This document shows, one piece after another, positions 37,858 to 46,805 of a stretch of DNA of 64,000 nt. Position numbers and translations under genes: made by a program. Source of the DNA: Nostoc linckia FACHB-104 (GTDB taxonomy: Bacteria > Cyanobacteriota > Cyanobacteriia > Cyanobacteriales > Nostocaceae). The DNA lies in NCBI RefSeq assembly GCF_014696615.1, contig NZ_JACJQJ010000015.1, positions 1 to 64,000 on the forward strand. The letters are read 5' to 3'. Below the pieces are notes generated by a model. That model ran no database searches, had not been told where the DNA came from, and saw only the letters and a program-made list of their open reading frames with translations. How positions within the stretch are numbered: the stretch's first letter is position 1; every line of letters starts with the position of its first letter.

Positions 37858-37992
37858 GGGTAAACCCTAAGTAGAGGAGGTAGGGCGTTGCGAAGGACAG
37901 TCGCGGGGGCTGTGAGTGCAGTCACACTTGCAGCTATGCTGCTGAACCCGAAGGAGTTCCCAACTTGAGCGAACTGTCCGTTAGGTTTTCCC
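37858..37992. ncRNA. Compact multi-stem structured element (possible ncRNA or mobile-element remnant)
   Basis: In the 234-base spacer between the permease and apt genes. Outer arms GGGTAAACCCTAA (37858-37870) and TTAGGTTTTCCC (37981-37992) pair with one bulge and one mismatch. Inside, GGACAGT-CGC (37895-37904) pairs with GCG-A-ACTGTCC (37969-37979). Three hairpins lie within: GTGA/TCAC (37912-37925), GCAGC-TAT-GCTGC (37930-37942) and GAAC/GTTC (37944-37959). The sequence is more GC-rich than normal spacers. The same layout is weakly repeated at 45029-45102. A remnant of an IS200/IS605-type end is one explanation. Confidence 0.45.
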
Positions 37993-38070
37993 GTTGTCGC
38001 AACTGCCGTCAAGTGGTATTTCAAGAGCCAAAATTCTGTAATTTTGATAATTTATACTTTTAGCTCTTGA

Positions 38071-38589
38071 CTAATATTCAATCAAGGAGATAATCGGCAC
38101 ATCAGGCAGATATTTACGTCCTTGTAAATCTCTTAGCTCGATAATAAACCCAAAGCCTAATAATTCGCAGCCAATCTTCTCGACTAATTTTGCTGTTGCA
38201 CTCGCAGTTCCACCTGTGGCAATTAAATCGTCCACAATTAAAACTCGGCTACCTGGAGGTAATGCATCTTGATGCACTTCTAAGGAATCTGTGCCGTACT
38301 CTAAATCATATTCGACGGAGTGAACTGCAGCTGGTAACTTCCCCTTTTTCCGGGCGGGAATAAAACCAGCTCCTAATTTATAAGCTAAAGGAGAGCCAAA
38401 AATAAAACCGCGTGACTCCATCCCCACAACATAATCCGCATTCAATCCATTTTTTATGCACTGTTGTGCAAAGAAGTCAATAGTATAGCGTAAACCTTCT
38501 GGATCGCGTAGCAGCGTAGTAATATCTCGAAATACAATTCCTGGTTTGGGAAAATCCGGTATTTCACGAATTAGAGACTTCAAATCCAT
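38071..38589 (-). CDS. apt: Adenine phosphoribosyltransferase
   Basis: Purine salvage enzyme that makes AMP from adenine and PRPP. The 172 residues include the N-terminal [18 protein letters not shown], the [14 protein letters not shown] loop and the PRPP-binding motif [14 protein letters not shown]. Length and motifs are standard. The next gene on the same strand, the permease, is 234 bases further on, separated by the structured element. Confidence 0.97.
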   Translation of the reverse strand: MDLKSLIREIPDFPKPGIVFRDITTLLRDPEGLRYTIDFFAQQCIKNGLNADYVVGMESRGFIFGSPLAYKLGAGFIPARKKGKLPAAVHSVEYDLEYGTDSLEVHQDALPPGSRVLIVDDLIATGGTASATAKLVEKIGCELLGFGFIIELRDLQGRKYLPDVPIISLIEY

Positions 38590-39063
38590 AAAAATCGCTC
38601 TTAAGGATTAATAATTGGACATAGGGCATGGGGCATAGGGCATAGGGCATGGGGCATAGGGCATTGTTGATTTATTTCTTGACTCTTTAGCGCTGAGATC
38701 CCCTGCTTTTTGTAGTTCCTAATCCCTATCCCTATTTCCCAGTTGCCATTCCCCAATTCCAGATACCTGACAAATCGTACACTATAATGTCATACGCTGG
38801 GGATCTAAGCTCAAGCTTGGCGATCCATTGACGATAAGTTGAATCTAACTCAAGCTAGGGATGGAATTGCACTACCAAGTGAGGTTGATACACTTATATG
38901 TTAAAAACCTAAATTTCAGTATACGGAAACCTTGGAGTTAAAGAAGTAAGTAATGTATATATCAAGCATTACTACTACTGCTACAAGCCTCATGTTTTTG
39001 TATGGCTATTTATCTTAAATTAGTTTTACCTAGTCTGTCGGAAGCGCACAAGGTATCTATAGA
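38590..39063. other. Intergenic region with GGGCAT repeats
   Basis: The spacer between divergent apt and the DUF3038 gene, 474 bases. It carries an array of GGGCATA and GGGGCATA units at 38620-38664. No RNA gene or terminator is seen. The promoters of both flanking genes should lie here. Confidence 0.55.
38620..38664. repeat. GGGCATA microsatellite upstream of apt
   Basis: Alternating 7- and 8-bp units GGGCATA and GGGGCATA, about six copies. The same family appears at 29601-29649 and, in reverse complement, at 32502-32531 and 55206-55247. Confidence 0.85.
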
Positions 39064-39690
39064 ATGAATGTCTCCGCTAGTTTAACGCCATTTAACAGTC
39101 CTACTCCCTCATCATTGCCTATGATTCTGGATACCTTACCCGATCCGGCGACAGAGGGGCAACTATGTCCCCGAAGAACTCGGGTACAAATCGATTTAAT
39201 TTTACTGGCAATTGAAGCTTTAGAACTGGGTGGTTCAGAAGCTATTTTGGCTTTTGCAGATGAATTAGAATTAAAAGCAATTATTAAAGATAGAGTAAAT
39301 CTGTGGCGAATGCGTAGTTCTAATCCACTACGAAGAGCGCATATGCGTCGCCCCTTAAGTATTATGGAAGCAAAAGCTCTGGTAGTAATTGCTTGCTACA
39401 TAGCTAGACGTTTGACAGTGGTTATTCGCCAGTTATTGATGATTTATCAACAAATGAATGAAAAGCAACTACCACTGGAACAAAACTTACGGCTATCTAA
39501 TTATTTAGAGCGGTTTAGAACACATTTTAAGAGTAGGATGAGTTCTCGCAGATCTGGCTCATTAGCATTAACTTCTGACGAAAAATTGGATGAGCTAGCT
39601 ATAAATTTATTGGGACAACTACTCTTCTGTACTGGCACAGCTGGAATGCAGCGGTTCTGGATCAGTCTTTTTGATGGGGAAGTAGAATGA
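39064..39690 (+). CDS. DUF3038 family protein
   Basis: A 208-residue soluble protein, largely helical, restricted (to my knowledge) to cyanobacteria. After a short Pro/Ser-rich start it has CPRRTRVQIDLILLAIEALELGG, then RVNLWRMRSSNPLRRAHMRRP and a long helical C-terminal half. Function is unknown. Its stop overlaps the start of the next gene by 4 bases (ATGA), so the two products are probably made together and may interact. The pairing DUF3038-DUF4335 recurs in cyanobacterial genomes. Confidence 0.82.
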   Translation: MNVSASLTPFNSPTPSSLPMILDTLPDPATEGQLCPRRTRVQIDLILLAIEALELGGSEAILAFADELELKAIIKDRVNLWRMRSSNPLRRAHMRRPLSIMEAKALVVIACYIARRLTVVIRQLLMIYQQMNEKQLPLEQNLRLSNYLERFRTHFKSRMSSRRSGSLALTSDEKLDELAINLLGQLLFCTGTAGMQRFWISLFDGEVE

Positions 39691-41198
39691 ATATTCAACG
39701 TAAGTATAGTCTACCTAATTGCACGTTGCTTCTAGAAGGTTTAAGCGATGCGAGCCGGGCTGCACATTTTCAAGAAATGCGCCCCGAATTATCAATATTG
39801 GTAAATGCAGAATGCTATTTATCTAGTTATAATCAGCCTTTAGTAGGTGGACGAGAATTTTTTGAAAGTTTGGTGAGGGCGGTTAGTGGTTATGCTCAAG
39901 AATTTTTGAGTAATGTGCCAAATCCCCAAGCTCATAATCAAGATTCAGAGTTAGTGGAATTACAGAAAATAGACATTAACCGACACAGGTTAATTGTCCA
40001 TTCAGAAGAGGAAGCTCAAGGTTTTAATGCTAACCCTAACAATCATCAAGAACCGGTTCAAATTGACTTAAATACAGTACAGCTATTTGATTTAGTAGAA
40101 GCTGTTGATCAGTTTTTTGCTGACACGCAAACTTTACCAGAGTTATCTCTGGAATTACAACCAGTTACTAGACGCAATACTGTTGCTAATCAAGCTGTAT
40201 TAAAGCAGGCAGTGCCTGCTACTATAGGGGTTTCGAGTTTGGCTGTTGCAGCACTTACTTTAAGCTTGATTCCATCTCCGCAACTACGTACACCAGAGTC
40301 AAGCACACAAAATCCAACTAGCTCCACAACACCTAACGTTACACCCAGCGCTACACCTGCGGTTGCTGAAACTACCACACCCGCAGCAGCTGTTACGCCT
40401 ACAACTTCCCCCAGTGCAACATCCACACCAGTAGCTGCGGTCACACCAACACCCTCATCGGAAATCACACCTACACCAACAGCTACTCCCACAACAACAC
40501 CTGAAGTAAAAGATTTAGAAAAACTTTTAACGACCGTACCAGAAATTACCGATCCATCGAAACTACGGGCATTGAACCGTCAATTGTATAACCAAATTAA
40601 TCCAGCTTGGACTAATCGTTCTGAATTATCAGAGGATGTGGTTTATCGTGTAGGTGTAGCTGCAGACGGTGCCATCATTGGCTATAAAGCCGTGAATCAA
40701 AAGGCAAATGAGGAAGTGCAGAAAACTCCTCTACCTAACCTACTTTATAATCCTGCCACCCGAGGCGCTATTCAGAACGAACCAATTGCTCAATACAGAG
40801 TTGTTTTGACAAGAACAGGAGTTCTGGAAGTTAGCCCCTGGCGTGGATATGCTAAAACACCAGAAGTTGTGGGTAGCAAAATCACTGATGTCAAGACAGT
40901 GAATGATTTAAGCCAAAAGCTATATAGTACAGTGCGCCAAAACTGGGGAGGTACGCCCACCTTTGAGAGATATTTAAAATATCGGGTGGCAGTCAATAAA
41001 GATGGTGCGATCGCAGATTATGAGCCGCTAAATCAAGTTGCTTATGACTATGCTAGAGAAACTCCACTTCCTCAATTGTTACAACAAGCTCAAGGCTCGA
41101 ATTTAGTTTCCCCTAACGCTAAAGAACCTCTTGCTCACTTCCAACTCATCTTTCAGCCTAGTGGCAAATTAGAAATCGCTCCCTGGCGTGGATATTAA
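39687..41198 (+). CDS. DUF4335 family membrane protein with duplicated C-terminal module
   Basis: A 503-residue protein. The N-terminal DUF4335 domain (about 1-170) starts RKYSLPNCTLLLEGLSD. A single membrane helix follows at about 176-195 (GVSSLAVAALTLSLIP). A Thr/Pro/Ala-rich linker (about 200-275) is next. The C-terminal part holds two copies of a module of about 95 residues, roughly 289-388 and 398-503. Each has LNRQLYNQI/LSQKLYSTV, then TPLPNLL/TPLPQLL, and ends in PWRGY. The topology implies a cytoplasmic DUF4335 domain and exported modules, or the reverse. It overlaps the DUF3038 gene by 4 bases, which suggests a functional pair. Confidence 0.82.
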   Translation: MNIQRKYSLPNCTLLLEGLSDASRAAHFQEMRPELSILVNAECYLSSYNQPLVGGREFFESLVRAVSGYAQEFLSNVPNPQAHNQDSELVELQKIDINRHRLIVHSEEEAQGFNANPNNHQEPVQIDLNTVQLFDLVEAVDQFFADTQTLPELSLELQPVTRRNTVANQAVLKQAVPATIGVSSLAVAALTLSLIPSPQLRTPESSTQNPTSSTTPNVTPSATPAVAETTTPAAAVTPTTSPSATSTPVAAVTPTPSSEITPTPTATPTTTPEVKDLEKLLTTVPEITDPSKLRALNRQLYNQINPAWTNRSELSEDVVYRVGVAADGAIIGYKAVNQKANEEVQKTPLPNLLYNPATRGAIQNEPIAQYRVVLTRTGVLEVSPWRGYAKTPEVVGSKITDVKTVNDLSQKLYSTVRQNWGGTPTFERYLKYRVAVNKDGAIADYEPLNQVAYDYARETPLPQLLQQAQGSNLVSPNAKEPLAHFQLIFQPSGKLEIAPWRGY

Positions 41199-41261
41199 TG
41201 TTACACCTGGGTTGCTTAGAATAAGGGGAATGAGGAGAAGTGACAAACCCCAAACCCCTAT

Positions 41262-43532
41262 TTACTTCACAATTCGTCCCATATAATTCCCCCATAGCTG
41301 GGCTGCTTGAGCGCTACTACCAGAAGTGGGGGAATTATTGTCGTTTCCTAGCCAGATACCTGTCACTAGCCGACGGCTAGGGATAAAACCGATATACCAT
41401 AAGTCAACGTTTTTGTCGGTTGTACCTGTTTTACCAGCTTCTCCTAATCCCAAAGCAGCACCACGACCTGTACCTCTAGTAACTACTCCTCGCATCATAG
41501 TAGTCATTTGATCGGCTACCTCATTAGATAGTACTCGTCTATTGGCATCGGGATCTTGGTCGAAGGAGTAAATTACTCGACAGGTTTTTAAATCCTTGCG
41601 ATCGCGGCAATCACTACTGTCTAAAATTCTACTAATGGCATGGGGTCGATTCCATACGCCCCGATTACCAATTGCGCCAAAAGCACCAGTCATTTCCAAA
41701 ACATCAACGACACTTTGACCTAGCACTAAACCAGGAACTGGATCAAGTGGTGATTTTACTCCTAAACGTTGGGCCATGGCTACGACTTTGTCTAAGCCAA
41801 TTTCCCTTGCTAACCTCAAAGCAATCGGATTTTCGGAAAGGGCCAGTCCTGTAGACATATCTAAACTAGTACCAGCTCCAACGCGACAAGGTTTGTAAGT
41901 AAAGCCTTGCCATGTTAAAGGATCGCAAGAATAACTTCTAAATGGTGAAAATCCTTGCTGTATGGCAGCGGTGTAAGCAAAAATTTTAAAGGTGGAACCT
42001 GGTTGCCTTTTGGCTTGAACTGCACGATTAAATTGACTTTTGCGATAATCTGTGCCTCCTACCATTGCTAAGATAGCACCCGTACTAGAATCCAGGGTAA
42101 CCATTGCTCCTTGGGAAAAACCAAAAGTTGCACCTGCATTACTTACTGAATTTCGTAAAGCTGCGTCTGCTTGGGTTTGAATTCCCAAATCTAGTTGGGT
42201 TTCAATAATATAATTGCCTTCTTTGGCTGCGCCCTCCCCCAGAATTTGTTCTAATTCTTGGAAGACATAGTTGTAAAAATAAGGACTGAGGGTTTTAGCT
42301 TGCTGTTCGCAGACTTTGGGGCTAACTTGAACAGTGGAACGTCTAGCACGGTTAGCATCCTCCACTTTAATTTGGCCCATTTCCACCATTCGCTTAATCA
42401 CGCGATTGCGATATTCAGCAGCTTGGAGCTTATTTTGACCATCGCCACAAAAATCAAAGGCGTTAGGGCCAGGTAAAATACCTACCAAGGTTGCAGCTTC
42501 TGCCAAAGTTAAGTCTTTAGCTGACTTCTCGAAGTAATACTTAGCAGCATCCTCAAACCCAGAGGTATCCCCACCCAAAAATACGCGATTCAAATACGTC
42601 AGCAAGATTTCATCTTTGCTGTAAAACGTCTCTAATTTCAGAGCAACCACTGCTTCCCGTAATTTTCGTCCGAGGGAATCTTGTCTACCGACATAATCGC
42701 GGAATAAACTACGGGCAACTTGTTGGGTAACAGTACTGGCACCTTGCTGCACATCACCACTGCGACTATTAATCAACACAGCACGCAAAATCCCCAATGG
42801 ATCAACCCCAACGTGCCAGTAATAACGACTATCTTCTGAGGCAATCACAGCTTTTGGCAAATAAGGGCCAAAATCCTCTAACCGCTTCATGTCTACGTGA
42901 GATGTAGTTCTTGGTTCACGCAAGGGTGTAGCACCATCACGGGCGTACACAATTACTGGTGCACGGGTAGCTGTAGGTAAAGGCCTCACCGAAAATTTCA
43001 GCCATTCCACGCCAATTGCTAAAGCCACTAAAGCACTCACACCACCAACACCATAAGCAGTCCAAGTTGCTGCTTTCACATACCAAGCTGGTGGATCGAT
43101 ATATTGCAACCGCACAGAAGCCGCTAGTTCTGGGGGGCCTAAAGTAAAAATATCACCGTGACGTAATTCTAAAGAACTAATACGTCGCTTACCACGGTAA
43201 ATACCATTTGTGGAATTCTCGTCTTTAATCACAAAAACGGGAGTGCGCTGTGTAGAATCCCGTGATAATGATAGGTGAATTTGGCTAACTACGGGGTTAC
43301 GGATAACTATATCGCAGGACTTAGAACTACGACCTAAAACATAGCGATCGCCCAACAATGGATATACTTCTGCCTTATCTGACCCCGCATCCTGCACCAA
43401 GAGTTCCGGTACTTTAGCATTAGGTTTAAGCGCTAGTTTGGAAAAATCCACCCTAGCTTGAATCGTATGTACTGCTTGTGTCAGTTGACCAAGTATAGTT
43501 TGTGGCTTTTGGGGAGGTTGGGGGGAACTCAT
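41262..43532 (-). CDS. Class A penicillin-binding protein with N-terminal FHA domain
   Basis: Bifunctional peptidoglycan glycosyltransferase/transpeptidase of 756 residues. The N terminus carries an FHA phosphopeptide-binding domain (about 50-140) with the conserved GRSSKSCDIVI, SQIHLSL and NSTNGIYRG motifs. A membrane helix follows near 155-178. The GT51 domain has the catalytic E in ASEDSRYYWHVGVDP and GASTVTQQVAR. The transpeptidase domain has S513 in PGSTFKIF, then SEN (LSENPIALRLA) and KTGTT. An FHA domain in front of a PBP1 core is uncommon outside cyanobacteria and suggests control by Ser/Thr phosphorylation. Monocistronic, minus strand. Confidence 0.95.
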   Translation of the reverse strand: MSSPQPPQKPQTILGQLTQAVHTIQARVDFSKLALKPNAKVPELLVQDAGSDKAEVYPLLGDRYVLGRSSKSCDIVIRNPVVSQIHLSLSRDSTQRTPVFVIKDENSTNGIYRGKRRISSLELRHGDIFTLGPPELAASVRLQYIDPPAWYVKAATWTAYGVGGVSALVALAIGVEWLKFSVRPLPTATRAPVIVYARDGATPLREPRTTSHVDMKRLEDFGPYLPKAVIASEDSRYYWHVGVDPLGILRAVLINSRSGDVQQGASTVTQQVARSLFRDYVGRQDSLGRKLREAVVALKLETFYSKDEILLTYLNRVFLGGDTSGFEDAAKYYFEKSAKDLTLAEAATLVGILPGPNAFDFCGDGQNKLQAAEYRNRVIKRMVEMGQIKVEDANRARRSTVQVSPKVCEQQAKTLSPYFYNYVFQELEQILGEGAAKEGNYIIETQLDLGIQTQADAALRNSVSNAGATFGFSQGAMVTLDSSTGAILAMVGGTDYRKSQFNRAVQAKRQPGSTFKIFAYTAAIQQGFSPFRSYSCDPLTWQGFTYKPCRVGAGTSLDMSTGLALSENPIALRLAREIGLDKVVAMAQRLGVKSPLDPVPGLVLGQSVVDVLEMTGAFGAIGNRGVWNRPHAISRILDSSDCRDRKDLKTCRVIYSFDQDPDANRRVLSNEVADQMTTMMRGVVTRGTGRGAALGLGEAGKTGTTDKNVDLWYIGFIPSRRLVTGIWLGNDNNSPTSGSSAQAAQLWGNYMGRIVK

Positions 43533-43966
43533 CGGCTACTTACAGCACGGCTATTAATAAAGAATCGGCAAATTACAATCTTAATGGTTGTCTTACACTA
43601 TTTTACTCACAACCCAAAGTAGAAATTGGCTATACGGATTTTTTCAGATTAGATATTACACTTACGCAATCTATATTAAGCGTATTTACGATATTAATCG
43701 TGAACGCTTATTTACATATTCAATAATTTTTATGATGCTTCTATAATGCTGATTACATCTAGTGTTAATGTGACTCATCGGCTATATTGATCAATTTACT
43801 TTTGTCATCTTAGCAACTGATAATCAAAAAATAATCGATGTAAATTTTACCGCTTCAACATATCTACAACACGCTACAGCCAAAATGTACATCCCTATTT
43901 AGACAGATTTTATAATTAACTTTGTTTGTTTTAATGGGCCGAGTGTTCCGTTGAGGTTAATTCAGA
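43533..43966. other. AT-rich divergent intergenic region
   Basis: The 434-base spacer between the PBP gene and the secreted-protein gene. It holds the promoters of both but no recognisable repeat, RNA or palindrome of note. Confidence 0.4.
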
Positions 43967-44638
43967 ATGAAGGGAAAATCTCTGAGCCTGATTGGCACAG
44001 CTCTAACATTGGCTTTTACTGCCAATGTTGCTGCCGCCCAGTCTAGTAAATCCTCCATTGCCCAAGCTGATAGCTCATCCACTAGTGCACCAACGGAAAT
44101 CAAAATGTCACCAGAAGGCATGAAGATTCTGTGTGAGTATTTTCCGCTTAATTCCCGTTGTCCTGGTGGCGCAGCCGTTAACACTGGTACTCCTAGCACT
44201 GGTTCTACAACCAGCCCCACTCCTGAGAATACAACAACACCAGGAACCACTGTTACACCAGACTCTACTAAACCTGATACCATGACACCAGGCAGTACCA
44301 CCATCCCTGGGTCTAATTCCGAAAATACAACGCCAGGGTCTAGCCCTGCTGATACAACCACTCCAGCACCAGGCAGCACAACTACCCCTGAGTCTACCCC
44401 TGAGTCTGGTAGCCCTAGTAACATTACTCCAGCAGCACCAGGTAGCACTACTACCCCTGATTCTGGTAGTACCAACAAAATGACTCCCGCACCAGGTAGC
44501 ACTACTATTCCTGAATCTGGTACCCCTGGTAATGTAGCTCCAGTAGCGCCAGGTAGTACGAATACTCCAGATTCTTCTAGCAACCCAAGCAGTACTACCG
44601 AACCCAGTACTACTTCACCATCCCAGCCTTCCAAATAG
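43967..44638 (+). CDS. Secreted Pro/Thr/Ser-rich repeat protein
   Basis: A 223-residue exported protein. The signal peptide ends near residue 23 (ANVAAAQ). A short conserved-looking module follows with two cysteines (MSPEGMKILCEYFPLNSRCP). After about residue 75 the protein is low-complexity: irregular repeats of TTPGSTTTPDSG type rich in Pro, Thr, Ser and Gly, likely disordered and possibly glycosylated. The module with the Cys pair looks like the functional head. An open frame covers the same region on the other strand but lacks a domain. A terminator lies 100 bases downstream. Confidence 0.82.
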   Translation: MKGKSLSLIGTALTLAFTANVAAAQSSKSSIAQADSSSTSAPTEIKMSPEGMKILCEYFPLNSRCPGGAAVNTGTPSTGSTTSPTPENTTTPGTTVTPDSTKPDTMTPGSTTIPGSNSENTTPGSSPADTTTPAPGSTTTPESTPESGSPSNITPAAPGSTTTPDSGSTNKMTPAPGSTTIPESGTPGNVAPVAPGSTNTPDSSSNPSSTTEPSTTSPSQPSK

Positions 44639-44738
44639 TGATTTACCCAAAGCTAACGCTCATGGTAATTAAAAACTGATTTAGATTGTTGGCTGTTGCA
44701 ATTTTAACGATATCTGTAAAAAATTGAGCTAATAAGAG

Positions 44739-44766
44739 CCTGGGAGAATTAACTTCCAGGTTTTTC
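44739..44766 (+). terminator. Terminator after the Pro/Thr/Ser-rich gene
   Basis: CCTGGGAG at 44739-44746 pairs with CTTCCAGG at 44753-44760 (one G/T pair) around a 6-base loop, followed by TTTTTCT. Confidence 0.8.
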
Positions 44767-45028
44767 TAATTACGTAGTCAGCACAAGTGTTTTTGTAGAC
44801 ATTGCTACAGAGACAAATGAAGAAGCAATCTCAATGAAATAAAGTTTCACAAGCGTTGCTGGACAGTTAGACCGAGATTTTTACTCAGCGCTTTCAAGCT
44901 ATAGGAAGCAAGAGGGAAATCACAAAAACTCAACGACTAAAGACACATGGCAGATAAGCCAGTTTATCTTTAGTTATACCGACCAGCTTTAGTTAAGCTG
45001 ATACGCACCTCAATCAAATATTTTGGCG

Positions 45029-45102
45029 TTAGGACAGTCAAGGGTCAAAAGGAGGCAGTCACGCGCAGAGGGAATCTCCGTTGAGTGAACTGGCGTTCCT
45101 AA
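45029..45102. repeat. Possible diverged relative of the 37.9-kb structured element
   Basis: It begins TTAGGACAGTC and ends with TTGAGTGAACTGGCGTTCCTAA; TTAGGA and TCCTAA pair. The element at 37858-37992 has GGACAGTC at the left and CTTGAGCGAACTGTCCGTTAGG at the right, with GCAGTCAC in the middle of both. The match is partial, and the family relation is an inference. It lies in the 523-base spacer after the terminator; the rest of that spacer is AT-rich and shows nothing else. Confidence 0.35.
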
Positions 45103-45161
45103 AGTCCAAGCTAGCTTTTGACAACCTAAGTGCGAAATATACAATTTAAATGCGTAATAGC

Positions 45162-45638
45162 TTACCTTGGCCTGTTATTTGAAGTTGGTGTTTTTTGCCA
45201 GGAAGCAATTAGCAAACAAACAATACCAATACTTATAAATGAATCTGCCATATTAAATACAGCAAAATTAATCAGTCGAAAATCGAGAAAATCCACTACA
45301 TAACCTAAAATAAACCGATCGATACCATTACCCATAGCACCACCCAAAATCAAGCCATAGCCAAGCTGATCCCAAAAGTTTAACAATGGCCCAAAGACTG
45401 CGACTCCAATCAAAACCAAACTTACTGCTAAAGATAGCCAGCGTAACCACTCTACTTTGCCACTTAAAAGACTAAAAGCTGCACCAGTATTAGTAACATA
45501 TGTGAAGTGAAATATATCTGGTAATAGTGGTAGTGTTTGTCCCAATTTAAAGGTTTGTACCACCCAATATTTTGTCAATTGGTCTATAAAAAAAGCTATG
45601 AGAGCAGCAAGCCAGAACAAGTGATTTTGTAAACGCAT
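45162..45638 (-). CDS. lspA: Lipoprotein signal peptidase (signal peptidase II)
   Basis: Membrane aspartyl protease that removes signal peptides from prolipoproteins. The 158 residues form four membrane helices. Signature motifs are FFIDQLTKYWVV, TNTGAAFSLLSG, GGAMGNGIDRFILGYVVDFLDF (first catalytic Asp region) and NFAVFNMADSFISIG (second catalytic Asp). It lies 110 bases after bioY on the same strand, so the two may be co-transcribed. Confidence 0.96.
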   Translation of the reverse strand: MRLQNHLFWLAALIAFFIDQLTKYWVVQTFKLGQTLPLLPDIFHFTYVTNTGAAFSLLSGKVEWLRWLSLAVSLVLIGVAVFGPLLNFWDQLGYGLILGGAMGNGIDRFILGYVVDFLDFRLINFAVFNMADSFISIGIVCLLIASWQKTPTSNNRPR

Positions 45639-45748
45639 GAAATTAGGAACTAGGGACTAGTGATTGGGGGATATAAATTAGCAATAAAAAGAAAAAATTG
45701 AATTTTTTACCTTTATTGGCTAACATCTAGATCTGATTCTCTTGATCA

Positions 45749-46336
45749 TTAATAAAACATTAAATGACGTAATATATATGCTATTACCGTGACGGCACAG
45801 ACTACAGTAAATTGCCCTGGCAATACTGACCCCGAATATCTCAGAATTGCTTGCATTAATGTCAAATTTTCTGTGTCTTGCCACTGAAAAAAATAGCTAA
45901 TTATCAGATAACTAATACCGCATATGTGGACGGATAACAAGCCACAAAGACAACTAAACGCTAAGGTTTCTAATCTAGGTCTGGCTTTAAAGGCTAAAAA
46001 ACCACAAATCCAAGCTCCAGGAATAAAACCTAGTAGATAACCGAAGTGAGCTAATTTAACATAACCTATACCGCCACCTTCAGAAAAAACTGGTAGTAAG
46101 GTTAAACCCATAACTAAATAAGCAATTTGGGAGAGTGCCCCAGCATTTTTTCCTCCTAAACAACCTACTAGTAGCACTGCACCAATTTGATAGCTGACAC
46201 CCAAAGAAAAAGTTTGAATTCTGTGCTGACTCCAAATCCAAGGGAAGCTAACACCATAGGCTTCAAGGAAGGTACCACCCATTGTGAGGAGTAAGCCAAT
46301 CATAGACCATAATAATTGATTGGAAGCGGCAAACAT
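45749..46336 (-). CDS. bioY: BioY-type biotin transporter component
   Basis: Substrate-binding membrane protein (S component) for biotin uptake, either alone or with an ECF energy module. The 195 residues contain about six hydrophobic helices. The family stretch GYVKLAHFGYLLGFIPGAWICGFLAF is clear, as are the following membrane helices. A close substrate relative cannot be excluded. No ecfA or ecfT gene is nearby. Downstream on the same strand is lspA. Confidence 0.85.
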   Translation of the reverse strand: MFAASNQLLWSMIGLLLTMGGTFLEAYGVSFPWIWSQHRIQTFSLGVSYQIGAVLLVGCLGGKNAGALSQIAYLVMGLTLLPVFSEGGGIGYVKLAHFGYLLGFIPGAWICGFLAFKARPRLETLAFSCLCGLLSVHICGISYLIISYFFQWQDTENLTLMQAILRYSGSVLPGQFTVVCAVTVIAYILRHLMFY

Positions 46337-46805
46337 TATATAAATATAGAGAAAATAAGCTAGCTAAACAAGGCACAGCAAACATGACAGACAGATATTA
46401 ATATGCAAATTTGATTTGTGCTAGCACTTTCAGTAGTAGCTGTATCTTTGTGCTTTTTAGAAATTTAACTTTGTCTTTGTTGGCGAATGCTCTTTGTGTA
46501 AATATGACCATACTTAGTATTAATTAATTTCTAAAGCTTTATTTCAATAGCTAAATAGATTACTCACTACTAGACAGTTGTTGAAAATTCAAATTTGTGT
46601 ATATTATCAATTTCCGGCTTAATTTAAGATTTTTTCTGGCTTGAGCCAACAACACTACATTAGTGAACAGACTTTGTAAATATATACATCAGTAATTAAT
46701 TCAGCATTATTGATTATACTAAAAATAAATTGGTATAAAATTTATCAATTACTAGATGCCCATATTTGAAAAATTCATCTAAAAAAGACAGATATTTTTC
46801 ACTTT
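46337..46805. other. AT-rich divergent region between bioY and pstS
   Basis: Apart from the Pho box at its right end, I see no gene, RNA or conspicuous repeat. The bioY promoter should lie near the left end. Confidence 0.4.

Noticed and set aside
37833-38024. A 63-codon minus-strand frame in the permease-apt spacer
   Set aside because: The region folds as a structured element, and the frame has no domain. I treat it as non-coding, though its recurrence in other genomes is worth checking.
40190-40492. A 100-codon Gly/Val-rich frame opposite the DUF4335 gene
   Set aside because: Shadow of the Thr/Pro/Ala-rich linker of the real gene.
43957-44634. A 225-codon frame on the minus strand opposite the secreted protein gene
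   Set aside because: It mirrors the low-complexity repeats; the plus-strand frame has a signal peptide, a Cys-pair module and a terminator, the minus one has none.
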